Assembly (NCBI GenBank): GCA_041911695.1
Contig: JAYROM010000114.1
Location: 1-30,654 of the forward strand
DNA: 30,654 nt
DNA from: Pseudaeromonas sp041911695
GTDB taxonomy: Bacteria > Pseudomonadota > Gammaproteobacteria > Enterobacterales > Aeromonadaceae
Direction: 5' to 3'
Shown in pieces: positions 6,690-14,877 of the stretch (its first letter is position 1; every line of letters begins with the position of its first letter). The notes below the pieces were generated by a model. That model saw nothing but the letters and a program-made list of their open reading frames with translations, was not told the origin of the DNA and did not search any database. The translations under genes were made by a program, and so were the position numbers.

Positions 6690-8948
6690 TTACACCGCCG
6701 GCGCCTCCAGTTCAATGCGATCCACCCGTTGCAACCCGCGCGGCAGACGGGCACCACGACGCCCGCGCTCACCCTGATAGAGCGCCAGATCAGACGGTTT
6801 CAGCGTCAGCTTGCGCTTGCCGGCATACAGGGTCACCGCTTGGTCCGGCGCGATCACCGCCACCTGGGTGACAAACTCCTCGCGGCTGGCGACCCGCGCT
6901 GACGGGATGCCAATCATCTTGTTACCCTTGCCCTTGGCCAGCGCTGGCAGCTCGGCCAGCGGGAACAACAGCATACGGCCTTCGTTGCTGATCACCAGAC
7001 ACAAGGCGCCGTCGAGGGTCGGCAAGCGTTGCGGCGGCAGCACCTGCGCCCCTTCCGGCAGCGACAGCAAGGCCTTGCCGGTCTTGTTCTTACTCAGCAG
7101 GTCGGCATAGCTGCAGATAAAGCCATAACCGGCATCCGAGCAGAGCAGATAGCGGGTCTCTTCCGGATCGAGCAGCACAAATTTGGCCTGTTCGCCCGGG
7201 TTCAGGCTGCAGCGTCCAGTCAGCGGCTCGCCTTGCGATCGCGCCGACGGCAGGGTGTGCGCCTCCAGCGCATAGGTGCGCCCCTGATTGGTCAGGAACA
7301 CCGCCTGTTGGTTGCTACGCCCCACTGCTGCGGCCAGATATTGGTCACCGGCCTTGTAGGTCAACCCGTTGACGTCGACATCATGCCCCTTGGCGGCACG
7401 CACCCAGCCCATTGCCGACAGCACCACGGTCACCGGCTCGCTCGGCGCCAGCTCCTTCTCGGTCAGCGCCTTGGCTTCGGCGCGCTCGACAAGCGGCGAA
7501 CGCCGCTCATCACCATACTTCTCGGCATCGGCCAGCAGTTCGCGCTTGAGCAGGTTGTTCAGGCGACGCTCTGAGCCGAGCAGCGCCTGCAGATCAGCGC
7601 GCTCTTTCTCCAGCGCCTCCTGCTCGGCGCGCAGCTTCATCTCTTCTAAGCGCGCCAACTGACGCAACCGGGTATCCAGAATGTAGTCGGCCTGATCCTC
7701 GGACAAGCCAAACCGCGCCATCAGCACCGCTTTGGGTTCATCTTCGGTACGGATGATATGAATCACCTCATCCAGATTGAGATAGGCCACCAGCAAGCCC
7801 TGCAACAGGTGCAGACGGCGCTCGACCTTGTCCAGACGGAACTGCAGACGACGACGCACCGTGGCGCGGCGGAAGGTCAGCCACTCGCCGAGCAGCGACT
7901 TCAGATCCTTGACCTGCGGCCGGTTGTCGAGGCCGAGGATGTTCATGTTGACGCGGTAGCTCTTCTCCAGATCGGTGCTGGCGAATAGATGCTGCATCAG
8001 TTGTTCCATGTCCACGCGGTTGGAGCGCGGTACGATCACGATGCGTGTCGGGTTCTCATGGTCGGCCTCATCGCGCAGATCGGTGACCATCGGCAGCTTC
8101 TTGGCCTGCATCTGGGCGGCAATCTGCTCCAGAATGCGCGCGCCTGAGGCCTGATGCGGCAGGGCGTTGATGACGATCTCGCCATCTTCGACCTTCCAGG
8201 TGGCGCGCATGCGGATCGAGCCGCGCCCCTGGGCGTAGATCTTCTGCAGCTCGTCACGCGGGGTGATGATTTCGGCCGTGGTCGGATAGTCCGGCCCCTG
8301 CACATGCTGCATCAGCTCGTCCAGCGAGCTCTCCGGCTTATCGAGCAGCTGCACACAAGCGTGTGCCACTTCGCGCGCATTATGCGGCGGAATATCGGTC
8401 GCCATCCCGACCGCAATCCCCGTCACCCCATTGAGCAGGATATGCGGCAGACGCGCTGGCAGAAACGCCGGCTCCTGCAGGGTGCCGTCAAAGTTGGGCG
8501 CCCAGTCCGCGGTGCCCTGATCCAGCTCGGCGAGCAGCACTTCCGAAAAACGCGACAGACGGGCTTCGGTATAACGCATTGCCGCGAACGACTTAGGGTC
8601 ATCCGGCGCCCCCCAGTTACCCTGGCCATCGACCAGCGGATAACGGTAGGAGAACGGCTGCGCCATCAACACCATCGCCTCGTAACAGGCGAAGTCGCCA
8701 TGCGGATGGTACTTACCCAGCACGTCACCGACGGTACGCGCCGACTTCTTGTGTTTGGCCAGCGCCGACAGGCCCAGCTCGCTCATCGCATAGACAATGC
8801 GCCGCTGGACAGGTTTCAGGCCGTCACTGATATGCGGCAGGGCGCGATCCATGATCACGTACATGGAGTAGTTCAGATAGGCCTGCTCAGTAAAGGTGCG
8901 CAGCGGTAGCTGCTCAACCCCTTCCAGGCTCAGGGTGGCATCACTCAT
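6690..8948 (-). CDS. parC: DNA topoisomerase IV subunit A, Phe at the Ser80-equivalent position
   Basis: The 752-aa protein aligns along its whole length with E. coli ParC (752 aa). It includes NYSMYVIMDRALPHISDGLKPVQRRIVYAMSELG in pieces, the active-site region AAMRYTEARLS with the catalytic Tyr, and a C-terminal beta-propeller with the GQGEPLTG region. With ParE it forms topoisomerase IV, which decatenates daughter chromosomes. In the quinolone-resistance region this protein reads HPHGDFACYE where E. coli has HPHGDSACYE. Phe86 (codon TTC) replaces Ser80, while Glu90 (E. coli Glu84) is kept. parE is not adjacent. The gene lies 101 bp downstream of ampD and upstream of the small acidic gene. 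Confidence 0.97.
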   Translation of the reverse strand: MSDATLSLEGVEQLPLRTFTEQAYLNYSMYVIMDRALPHISDGLKPVQRRIVYAMSELGLSALAKHKKSARTVGDVLGKYHPHGDFACYEAMVLMAQPFSYRYPLVDGQGNWGAPDDPKSFAAMRYTEARLSRFSEVLLAELDQGTADWAPNFDGTLQEPAFLPARLPHILLNGVTGIAVGMATDIPPHNAREVAHACVQLLDKPESSLDELMQHVQGPDYPTTAEIITPRDELQKIYAQGRGSIRMRATWKVEDGEIVINALPHQASGARILEQIAAQMQAKKLPMVTDLRDEADHENPTRIVIVPRSNRVDMEQLMQHLFASTDLEKSYRVNMNILGLDNRPQVKDLKSLLGEWLTFRRATVRRRLQFRLDKVERRLHLLQGLLVAYLNLDEVIHIIRTEDEPKAVLMARFGLSEDQADYILDTRLRQLARLEEMKLRAEQEALEKERADLQALLGSERRLNNLLKRELLADAEKYGDERRSPLVERAEAKALTEKELAPSEPVTVVLSAMGWVRAAKGHDVDVNGLTYKAGDQYLAAAVGRSNQQAVFLTNQGRTYALEAHTLPSARSQGEPLTGRCSLNPGEQAKFVLLDPEETRYLLCSDAGYGFICSYADLLSKNKTGKALLSLPEGAQVLPPQRLPTLDGALCLVISNEGRMLLFPLAELPALAKGKGNKMIGIPSARVASREEFVTQVAVIAPDQAVTLYAGKRKLTLKPSDLALYQGERGRRGARLPRGLQRVDRIELEAPAV

Positions 8949-9049
8949 GATGACAGTTCATTCCGTACAGGATGGTTCGGGAAAGGCGACATGATGCCAC
9001 GATCCACGCCGTTTGGGCCATGTTCGCCACGCATTTTCCCCTGGTCTGG

Positions 9050-9619
9050 TCACGCGCCATCGGTGCCAGCCGCCCCCAACAAAGCCCGATAACCCGCCCA
9101 ATCAAACGCCGGGCCCGGATCGGTCTTGCGACCGGGGGCGATATCGGCATGACCGGCAATGCGCTCGCGGGTCAATCGCGGGTAGGTTGCCAGCAGGGCG
9201 CGGGTGATGGCCGCCAGCTGGCGGTATTGCGCGTCGGTATAGGGATCGGTATCGGTGCCTTCGAGCTCGATGCCGATCGAAAAATCATTGCATGCCTCAC
9301 GCCCGTCAAACAGCGACACCCCGGCATGCCAGGCGCGTGCGGTAAACGGCACATATTGCACCACCTCGCCGTCACGGCGGATCAGACAGTGCGCCGACAC
9401 CTGCAGGTGGGCGATGGTGGCAAAATAGGGGTGGGCACTAGGGTCCAGCCGGCCGAGGAACAGATCGTCGATCCACGGCCCGCCATACTCGCCCGGCGGC
9501 AGACTGATGCCGTGCACCACCAGCAGCGACACCTCGCCCATCGGCCGTACATTACAGAACGGCGATGGCCGCCGGGTGGCGGTGGTCAGCCAGCCCTCTT
9601 CGATTTGCCATGGGTGCAT
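9050..9619 (-). CDS. ampD: 1,6-anhydro-N-acetylmuramyl-L-alanine amidase AmpD
   Basis: The 189-aa cytoplasmic zinc amidase recycles peptidoglycan by cleaving the peptide from anhydro-muropeptides. In bacteria with an AmpR-type system its loss induces chromosomal beta-lactamase. Zinc ligands and active-site segments are visible: VVHGIS, SAHCLIRRDGEVVQYVPF, AWHAGVS, CNDFSIGIELEGTDT and HADIAPGRKTDPGPAFDW. The frame is open further upstream, but the ATG at 9619 (MHPWQIEEGWL) matches the E. coli N-terminus LLEEGWL and has a GGAGG site 10 bp before it. It is divergent from nadC as in E. coli, but ampE, its usual E. coli partner, is missing and parC follows instead. Confidence 0.95.
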   Translation of the reverse strand: MHPWQIEEGWLTTATRRPSPFCNVRPMGEVSLLVVHGISLPPGEYGGPWIDDLFLGRLDPSAHPYFATIAHLQVSAHCLIRRDGEVVQYVPFTARAWHAGVSLFDGREACNDFSIGIELEGTDTDPYTDAQYRQLAAITRALLATYPRLTRERIAGHADIAPGRKTDPGPAFDWAGYRALLGAAGTDGA

Positions 9620-9735
9620 CGGTCTTGGTCCTCCAGTTGCGAAGCGTCCATGATTGGCGATTGCCCGCAACAGGGCAAGCCGTATACGCGATCCTGGCCG
9701 GACACCGCCAGCCGCTGGGTATTGCACCAAGGCGT

Positions 9736-9776
9736 GGCGCCCCATCTTGGGCGCCCGGCGTGCGGCATGCTATGCT
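9736..9776 (+). promoter_or_regulatory. nadC promoter with overlapping inverted repeat
   Basis: TTGGGC (9747-9752) and TATGCT (9771-9776) are 18 bp apart, and the -10 is extended (TGCTATGCT). The perfect 7-bp inverted repeat GGCGCCC / GGGCGCC (9736-9742 / 9749-9755) overlaps the -35 and could be an operator. Which regulator, if any, cannot be told from the sequence. Confidence 0.5.
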
Positions 9777-9837
9777 GACCGCTGGTCTGTTATCGCGCCC
9801 TTTGCATTCTCCGGGCGCCACCACTACAGGATTGCGC

Positions 9838-10686
9838 ATGCTACAACACGATATTGAACGCGCCGTACGCGATGCACTCGAAGAAGATCTGGGCGGCGTG
9901 GTCGACGCCCATGCCGATATTACCGCCCAGCTGATCCCCGCCGACCAGCCGGGTGTTGCCTGCGTGATCACCCGCGAGGCCGGGGTATTCTGTGGTCGCG
10001 CCTGGGTCGACGAGGTGTTCCGTCAGTTAGGCGGTGAGGTCAGTATCGAGTGGCATGTCGACGATGGCAGCGTGTTGCAACCGAATCAGCCGCTGTTCCA
10101 TCTGCGCGGTCCAGCCCACCTGCTGCTCACCGGCGAGCGCACCGCGCTCAATTTCGTGCAAAGCCTGTCCGGCGTGGCCAGCCTGACCGCCCGCTATGTG
10201 GCGGAACTGGCCGGCACCCAGTGCCGGTTGCTGGACACTCGCAAGACGGTGCCCGGCCTGCGTACCGCGCTCAAATATGCGGTCACCTGTGGCGGCGGCA
10301 CCAACCACCGCATGGGGCTGTTCGATGCCTATCTGATTAAAGAGAACCACATTATGGCCTGTGGCAGCATCGCCGCCGCCATCGCCCGCGCCCGCGAACT
10401 CAATCCGGGGCGGCGCGTCGAGGTCGAAGTGGAAAATCTGGACGAACTGCGCGAGGCGCTGGCCGCCGGCAGTGACATCATCATGCTGGATAACTTCGAA
10501 CCGCCGATGATGGTCGAAGCGGTGGCGATCAACGCCGGCCGAGCCAAGCTCGAGGTCTCCGGCAATGTCACTCTGGCCACCCTGCGCCGCTTTGCGCAAA
10601 CCGGGGTCGATTTTATCTCGGTCGGTGCCTTGACCAAGCATGTGCACGCCCTGGATCTGTCGATGCGCTTTGTGGCGGCGGATTGA
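9838..10686 (+). CDS. nadC: Nicotinate-nucleotide pyrophosphorylase (carboxylating)
   Basis: The 282-aa quinolinate phosphoribosyltransferase converts quinolinate and PRPP to nicotinate mononucleotide in de novo NAD synthesis. Signatures include ALEEDLGG, TGERTALNFVQSLSGVAS, LLDTRKTVPGLR, KYAVTCGGGTNHRMGLFDAYLIKENH, VEVEVENLDEL, IIMLDNF and SVGALTKHVHALDLSM, covering the PRPP- and quinolinate-binding residues. A longer open frame starts far upstream, but the ATG at 9838 (MLQHDIERAVRDALEEDLG) has ACAGGA as ribosome site and gives the normal family length. The gene stands between ampD (divergent) and the pilus operon, as in E. coli and Aeromonas. Confidence 0.96.
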   Translation: MLQHDIERAVRDALEEDLGGVVDAHADITAQLIPADQPGVACVITREAGVFCGRAWVDEVFRQLGGEVSIEWHVDDGSVLQPNQPLFHLRGPAHLLLTGERTALNFVQSLSGVASLTARYVAELAGTQCRLLDTRKTVPGLRTALKYAVTCGGGTNHRMGLFDAYLIKENHIMACGSIAAAIARARELNPGRRVEVEVENLDELREALAAGSDIIMLDNFEPPMMVEAVAINAGRAKLEVSGNVTLATLRRFAQTGVDFISVGALTKHVHALDLSMRFVAAD

Positions 10687-11130
10687 CGCCCCGCTGATAT
10701 CACCGGATGCTCGGAGAGCCCGCGCATCACTGCGCCCAACAAGTGAGGACCGCCCGCTTTGGGGGCTGGTCGAGCAATATAAAGAGTGCGGAAAAACCGC
10801 ACTCACATCACATCGGCCCCAGACTTTTTTTGTTGGCCGCCCAGCCATCCATTCCCTGACAAAATCACCGCATTTCAGCAGCTTGTCGCCGTTGGCTGGC
10901 TTGACTTCCCCACCAAATGATCATCTGATGAGGCAGGACGCACTGCATCGGGCTGACAGTTTTGCCAGTTTACGCTTTACTTTGTAGTGATGCCTCACAG
11001 ATTACACCGTAGGGTCCGTAAAACAGCGTGGTGAGGGATTACCCACAAACGCAAATGGAGCTAAGATCGGCGCTGTGGTGGCAGGTCCACCCTTCCCTCT
11101 CAGGAATGTCACAAAACAAGGATACGGATC
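10687..11130. other. Gene-free 444-bp region upstream of the pilin gene
   Basis: No supported gene lies here. Visible items are a hairpin (10784-10804), a T7 run near 10827, a weak promoter candidate CTGACA-17 bp-TTTACT (10953-10981), and a second one TTACCC-17 bp-TAAGAT (11039-11067) about 60 bp before the pilin ATG. CCTCAC (10993-10998) can pair with GTGAGG (11031-11036) to fold the leader. I looked for a sigma-54 site (TGGCAC-N5-TTGCA), common before pilin genes, and found none convincing. Confidence 0.5.
10784..10804. terminator. Hairpin downstream of nadC
   Basis: The stem GAGTGCGG / CCGCACTC is a perfect 8 bp with an AAAAA loop. On the plus strand, after nadC, it is followed by ACATCACATC, so it lacks a U-tract. 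On the minus strand it is followed by TTTATATT, a better terminator for antisense transcription toward nadC. It probably helps to end or stabilise nadC mRNA. Confidence 0.5.
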
Positions 11131-11568
11131 ATGAAAAAACAAACCGGTTTTACTTTGATCGAATTGATGATCGTCGTTGCCATCGTCGCCATTCTGGCGG
11201 CCATCGCACTGCCGGCTTATCAAAACTACACCAAGAAAGCCAAGATGACTGAGTTGGTTGCTGCAACAGGTGCTCTCAAAACCCAAGTCGAAGTTTGTAT
11301 GCAATCTTTTGGTGCCGATAGCTGCGGTAATAGCGCACATGGCCTACCCGATGATACAGCAGTAACGATCGGAAATGTCAAAGTTACCTACACTGGCGCA
11401 GCGTCAGGGTCTTAATTAACAATCAAAGCTGCACCAAAAGATACTAGTGTTTTATCGCCATTATCGACCGACGATTTCTATCAAATTGCCGCTTCAGCTG
11501 GCATTCCGCTTGTTTGGACAGGTTCATGTTTGAAGGGCACAGATGCACAAACCGATTACTGCCCATAA
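11131..11568 (+). pseudogene. tapA: Type IV pilin (TapA/PilA-like) with in-frame TAA at codon 95
   Basis: The gene starts with an AAGGA-type site and encodes a textbook prepilin: leader MKKQTG, cleavage before Phe7, Glu5 of the mature protein, and the hydrophobic FTLIELMIVVAIVAILAAIA helix in pieces. The frame ends at TAA (11413-11415) after 94 aa. Reading on in the same frame gives 50 further open codons (11416-11565), beginning LTIKAAPKDTS and ending SCLKGTDAQTDYCP, then TAA at 11566-11568. The total, 145 residues, is normal for a pilin, and the final Cys...Cys pair is the typical C-terminal disulfide loop. The stop is therefore a single-base interruption (for example CAA or GAA to TAA), a sequencing error, or is read through. 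If real and not suppressed, the truncated product lacks the D-region. The gene heads tapBCD. Confidence 0.88.
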
Positions 11569-11599
11569 TCAGTTTGTATTTCTTTAATTATTTTAGAAA

Positions 11600-11623
11600 A
11601 GAAACGGGGGTTGCCCCGTTTCT
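11600..11623 (+). terminator. Attenuator-like hairpin between the pilin gene and tapB
   Basis: The perfect 10-bp stem AGAAACGGGG / CCCCGTTTCT has a GTTG loop. The short T-poor tail (CATGTCTCC) suggests partial termination or 3'-end protection. Such an element after a pilin gene would let pilin mRNA exceed that of the downstream assembly genes. Confidence 0.7.
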
Positions 11624-11650
11624 CATGTCTCCCGATAAGGCACCATCACG

Positions 11651-13357
11651 ATGACCGCCTCCCCCAATAGTGGCCTCGCCTTAAGTCTGGTCTCTTCCGC
11701 ACTGATCAGTGACGAGGAGTCGCGGCGCTATACGGTGGAAGCTAGGCAGCAGCGCAAGCCACTGATCACCTTTCTGGTGGATAATAAAATTCTCGGCTCC
11801 GCCGCGCTGGCTGAATTTTGCGAGCAGGAGTTTGGGGTACCTCTGCTGGATCTTGATGCGTTTGATCTTACCGAGATTCCGCCGAAATACCTCAATAACA
11901 AGCTGGTCGATAAACACCATGCCCTCCCCATCTATACCCAGGGGCATACCCTGTATGTGGCGATGTCCGACCCGACCAATGTTGCTGCGCTGGAGGATTT
12001 TGGCTTTAGCTTTGGCCTGCACACCGAGGCGCTGCTGGTTGACGAGCTTAAACTGCAAAAGGCGATCACCAAACTGACCGAGGGGGTCAGCGAGGCGCTG
12101 GGCGTCGACAATCTGCATGACAACGACATTGACGGCTTGGAGGTGGCGGAAGAGATCACCCGCGATGCCCCGGCCGGCGATGCTGACGATGACGCGCCGA
12201 TTGTCAAATATATCAATAAGGTGCTGCTCGATGCGATCAAGCGCGGCGCCTCAGACTTGCACTTCGAGCCCTACGAGACCCGCTATCGCATTCGCTTTCG
12301 TATCGACGGCATTTTGCACGAGATCGCCACCCCGCCAACCAATCTGGCCAGCCGCTTTGCCGCGCGCCTGAAAGTCATGGCACGGCTGGATATTGCTGAG
12401 CGCCGCCTGCCACAAGACGGGCGCATCAAGCTCAAAGTCACCGCCACCAAGGCGATGGATATGCGCGTCAACACCCTGCCGACCATGTGGGGTGAGAAGA
12501 TCGTATTACGTATTCTCGACTCGTCGGCCGCCCGGCTGAATATCGACCAACTGGGCTATGAGCCGAACCAGAAGGCGATGTACCTGAATGCGCTGGCCAA
12601 GCCGCAGGGGATGATCCTGGTCACCGGGCCGACCGGCTCGGGCAAGACGGTATCGCTGTATACCGGGCTGAATATCCTCAATACCAATGAGCGCAATATC
12701 TCCACCGCCGAAGACCCGGTGGAAATCAACCTCACCGGTATCAACCAGGTGCAGGTCAACCCCAAGGCCGGGTTGACCTTTGCCAGTGCGCTGCGCGCCT
12801 TCCTGCGTCAGGACCCGGATGTGGTAATGGTTGGCGAAATCCGTGACCTGGAGACCGCCGAGATCGCCATCAAGGCGGCACAGACCGGTCACCTGGTGCT
12901 CTCTACCCTGCATACCAACTCGGCGGCCGAAACCCTGACCCGTCTGATGAACATGGGGGTGCCGGCCTTTAATATCGCCTCCTCGGTCACCCTGATCATG
13001 GCGCAGCGTCTGGCGCGCCGGTTATGTGAACACTGCAAGAGCGAAGAGCATATCCCCGAACATGAACTGCTCGAGCTCGGCTATACCCCGGCGCAGATCA
13101 GCAAGGGGTTAAAGCTGTATAAACCGGTTGGCTGCGCAGAGTGCTCGGGCGGCTATCGCGGCCGTCTCGGGATCTACGAATTGATGCCGATGTCCGAGGC
13201 GATTGCCAATTTGATTATGGAGGGGGGCAACTCGTTGCAGATTGCCGCCCTGGCCCAACAGGAGGGCATGCGCACCCTGCGCCAATCCGGTCTGGATAAG
13301 GCCAGCCAGGGACTAACCAGCCTGGCCGAGGTCAATCGCGTCACCAGCGGACACTAA
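11651..13357 (+). CDS. tapB: Type IV pilus assembly ATPase (PilB/TapB)
   Basis: The 568-aa GspE/PilB-family hexameric ATPase powers pilus extension from the cytoplasmic face. It has the N-terminal MshEN-like region (about residues 1-160: FGVPLLDLDAFDL...PTNVAALEDF), then the ATPase core. Motifs are Walker A GPTGSGKTVSLYT, Asp box STAEDPVEINL, Walker B VVMVGEIRDLETAE and His box GHLVLSTLHTNSAAE. The zinc-binding tetracysteine is CEHC...CAEC (about residues 458-499). MshEN domains often bind c-di-GMP, which fits the c-di-GMP enzymes nearby, though binding here is only inferred. The ATG at 11651 has AAGG about 12 bp upstream. It lies 82 bp after the true end of the pilin frame. Confidence 0.96.
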   Translation: MTASPNSGLALSLVSSALISDEESRRYTVEARQQRKPLITFLVDNKILGSAALAEFCEQEFGVPLLDLDAFDLTEIPPKYLNNKLVDKHHALPIYTQGHTLYVAMSDPTNVAALEDFGFSFGLHTEALLVDELKLQKAITKLTEGVSEALGVDNLHDNDIDGLEVAEEITRDAPAGDADDDAPIVKYINKVLLDAIKRGASDLHFEPYETRYRIRFRIDGILHEIATPPTNLASRFAARLKVMARLDIAERRLPQDGRIKLKVTATKAMDMRVNTLPTMWGEKIVLRILDSSAARLNIDQLGYEPNQKAMYLNALAKPQGMILVTGPTGSGKTVSLYTGLNILNTNERNISTAEDPVEINLTGINQVQVNPKAGLTFASALRAFLRQDPDVVMVGEIRDLETAEIAIKAAQTGHLVLSTLHTNSAAETLTRLMNMGVPAFNIASSVTLIMAQRLARRLCEHCKSEEHIPEHELLELGYTPAQISKGLKLYKPVGCAECSGGYRGRLGIYELMPMSEAIANLIMEGGNSLQIAALAQQEGMRTLRQSGLDKASQGLTSLAEVNRVTSGH

Positions 13358-13429
13358 TAACAATCTCCAGCAGCGCAGACGACGGCCGCGCAAACCGGCA
13401 CCACGCGCTCACCAGCAGAAGGATCAGCC

Positions 13430-14671
13430 ATGGCGACCAGCAACAGCACGCGCATTGAAGCCAAGAAGTACTATCCCTACGTCTGGGAAGGGGTCAATCG
13501 CAAGGGGCAGAAGGTCTCCGGCGAACTCCAGGGCGAAAACCCCAATCAGGTGAAGGCCGAACTGCGTAAGCAGGGGGTCAATGTCAGCAAACTGCGGCGC
13601 AAGAGCCAATCGATCTTCTCCAAATACGCCAATGCCATCAAACCGATGGACATTGCCATGATCTCGCGTCAGATCACCACCATGCTGGGTGCCGGGGTGC
13701 CGCTGGTGCAGACCCTGCGCCTGCTCTCCGGCAGCCATGAAAAAAGCACGATGCGCGAGCTGCTGTCCGGCATCTGTGCCGAGGTCGAAAGTGGCACCCC
13801 GCTGTCACAGGCGCTACGTAAACATCCACGCTACTTCGATGATCTGTATGTCGATCTGGTAGCCGCTGGCGAGCAATCGGGGGCGCTGGAGCAGATTTAC
13901 GACCGTATCGCCACCTACAAGGAAAAGGCCGAGGCGCTCAAATCCAAGATCAAGAAGGCCTTGATGTACCCGGCGGCGGTGATCTGTGTGGCGATCATCG
14001 TCACCACCATCCTGCTGCTGTTTGTGGTGCCGCAGTTCGAGGATATCTTCAAGAGCTTCGGCGCCGAACTACCAGCCTTCACCCAGATGGTGATTAACCT
14101 GTCGCGCTTCCTGCAGCATGCCTGGTACATCATCTTTGGCGGAATTGGCCTCGCGGTGTTCCTGTTTGTCCGCGCCCATCGCAACTCGCAGAAGGTGCGT
14201 GACTGGACCGATAAGAAGATGCTGCAGATTCCGATTATCGGCGAGATCCTGCATAAAGCCTGTCTGGCGCGCTTCTCCAGCACGCTGGCCACCACCTTTG
14301 CCGCCGGTATCCCGTTGGTGGAGGCCTTGATCTCCGCTGCCGGCGCCTCGGGCAATGCGCTGTACCGCGATGCGGTGCTGGCGGTACGCAATGAGGTGAT
14401 GGCCGGGATGCAGATGAATATTGCGATGCGCACCGTCAATGTGTTCCCGGATCTGGTCACCCAGATGGTGATGATCGGTGAGGAGTCCGGTAGCATCGAT
14501 GACATGCTGACCAAGATTGCCGGCATCTATTCGCAACAGGTGGATGATGCCGTCGACGGCCTCTCCAGCCTGATTGAGCCGTTAATCATGGTGGTGCTCG
14601 GCGTGCTGGTCGGCGGTCTGGTGGTCGCCATGTACCTGCCGATCTTCAAGCTGGGTAGTGTGATTCATTAA
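13430..14671 (+). CDS. tapC: Type IV pilus inner-membrane platform protein (PilC/TapC)
   Basis: The 413-aa GspF/PilC-family protein forms the inner-membrane platform that couples the extension and retraction ATPases to pilin assembly. Two GspF repeats are visible: one from about residue 76 (ISRQITTMLGAGVPLVQTLRLLSG) and one from about residue 280 (FSSTLATTFAAGIPLVEALISAAG). Each is followed by a membrane segment (about 178-198, 230-250 and 382-404), and the LMYPAAVICVAIIVTTILLL helix is typical. The ATG at 13430 has an AGAAGGA site. It follows tapB by 72 bp. The next gene, tapD, is unusually far (206 bp), separated by a REP-like element. Confidence 0.96.
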   Translation: MATSNSTRIEAKKYYPYVWEGVNRKGQKVSGELQGENPNQVKAELRKQGVNVSKLRRKSQSIFSKYANAIKPMDIAMISRQITTMLGAGVPLVQTLRLLSGSHEKSTMRELLSGICAEVESGTPLSQALRKHPRYFDDLYVDLVAAGEQSGALEQIYDRIATYKEKAEALKSKIKKALMYPAAVICVAIIVTTILLLFVVPQFEDIFKSFGAELPAFTQMVINLSRFLQHAWYIIFGGIGLAVFLFVRAHRNSQKVRDWTDKKMLQIPIIGEILHKACLARFSSTLATTFAAGIPLVEALISAAGASGNALYRDAVLAVRNEVMAGMQMNIAMRTVNVFPDLVTQMVMIGEESGSIDDMLTKIAGIYSQQVDDAVDGLSSLIEPLIMVVLGVLVGGLVVAMYLPIFKLGSVIH

Positions 14672-14700
14672 ACCACCAACAACCTGATAATGTAGATAAT

Positions 14701-14830
14701 GTAGGTTGGGCTGAGCTTGCGAAGCCCAACGTTTACCGCGGCAATCACCGCGCAGGCCCGGACATGACAGGCACGGATGTGTGGGTCGCCATGCCCGGTG
14801 AACGTTGAGCTGCATTGCATTCAGCTCAAC
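14701..14830. repeat. GTAG-headed REP-like palindromic element between tapC and tapD
   Basis: The element begins GTAG (14701) followed by the imperfect palindrome GTTGGGCT...AGCCCAAC (14705-14712 / 14723-14730). It resembles the widespread proteobacterial REP type starting GTAGGTTGGG and ending in CCCAAC. Two more stems follow: CGCGG / CCGCG (14737-14741 / 14748-14752) and GTTGAGCTG / CAGCTCAAC (14804-14812 / 14822-14830). Just upstream is the short direct repeat AATGTAG x2. REPs of this kind are mobilised by RAYT transposases; none is encoded here. The element splits the pilus operon and may alter mRNA processing before tapD. No second copy was seen in this window. Confidence 0.65.
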
Positions 14831-14877
14831 CAACAACATGATGTCACTCGTTATTTTTAAACGGATACCCGCCCCTC

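Noticed and set aside
8154..8909. 251-codon plus-strand open frame
   Set aside because: It is antisense to parC, has no domain and no ribosome site.
10027..10848. 273-codon minus-strand open frame
   Set aside because: It is antisense to nadC and extends into the gene-free gap; no motif supports it.
10922..10965. Hammerhead-like CTGATGA core near 10925
   Set aside because: No GAAA segment or matching stems follow; the heptamer alone is expected by chance.
10880..11130. Sigma-54 promoter before the pilin gene
   Set aside because: TGGC-containing stretches (near 10893 and 11079) lack a TTGC element at the right spacing.
14705..14730. Intrinsic terminator after tapC
   Set aside because: No T-run follows the palindrome. 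The GTAG head and sequence fit a REP-type repeat better.
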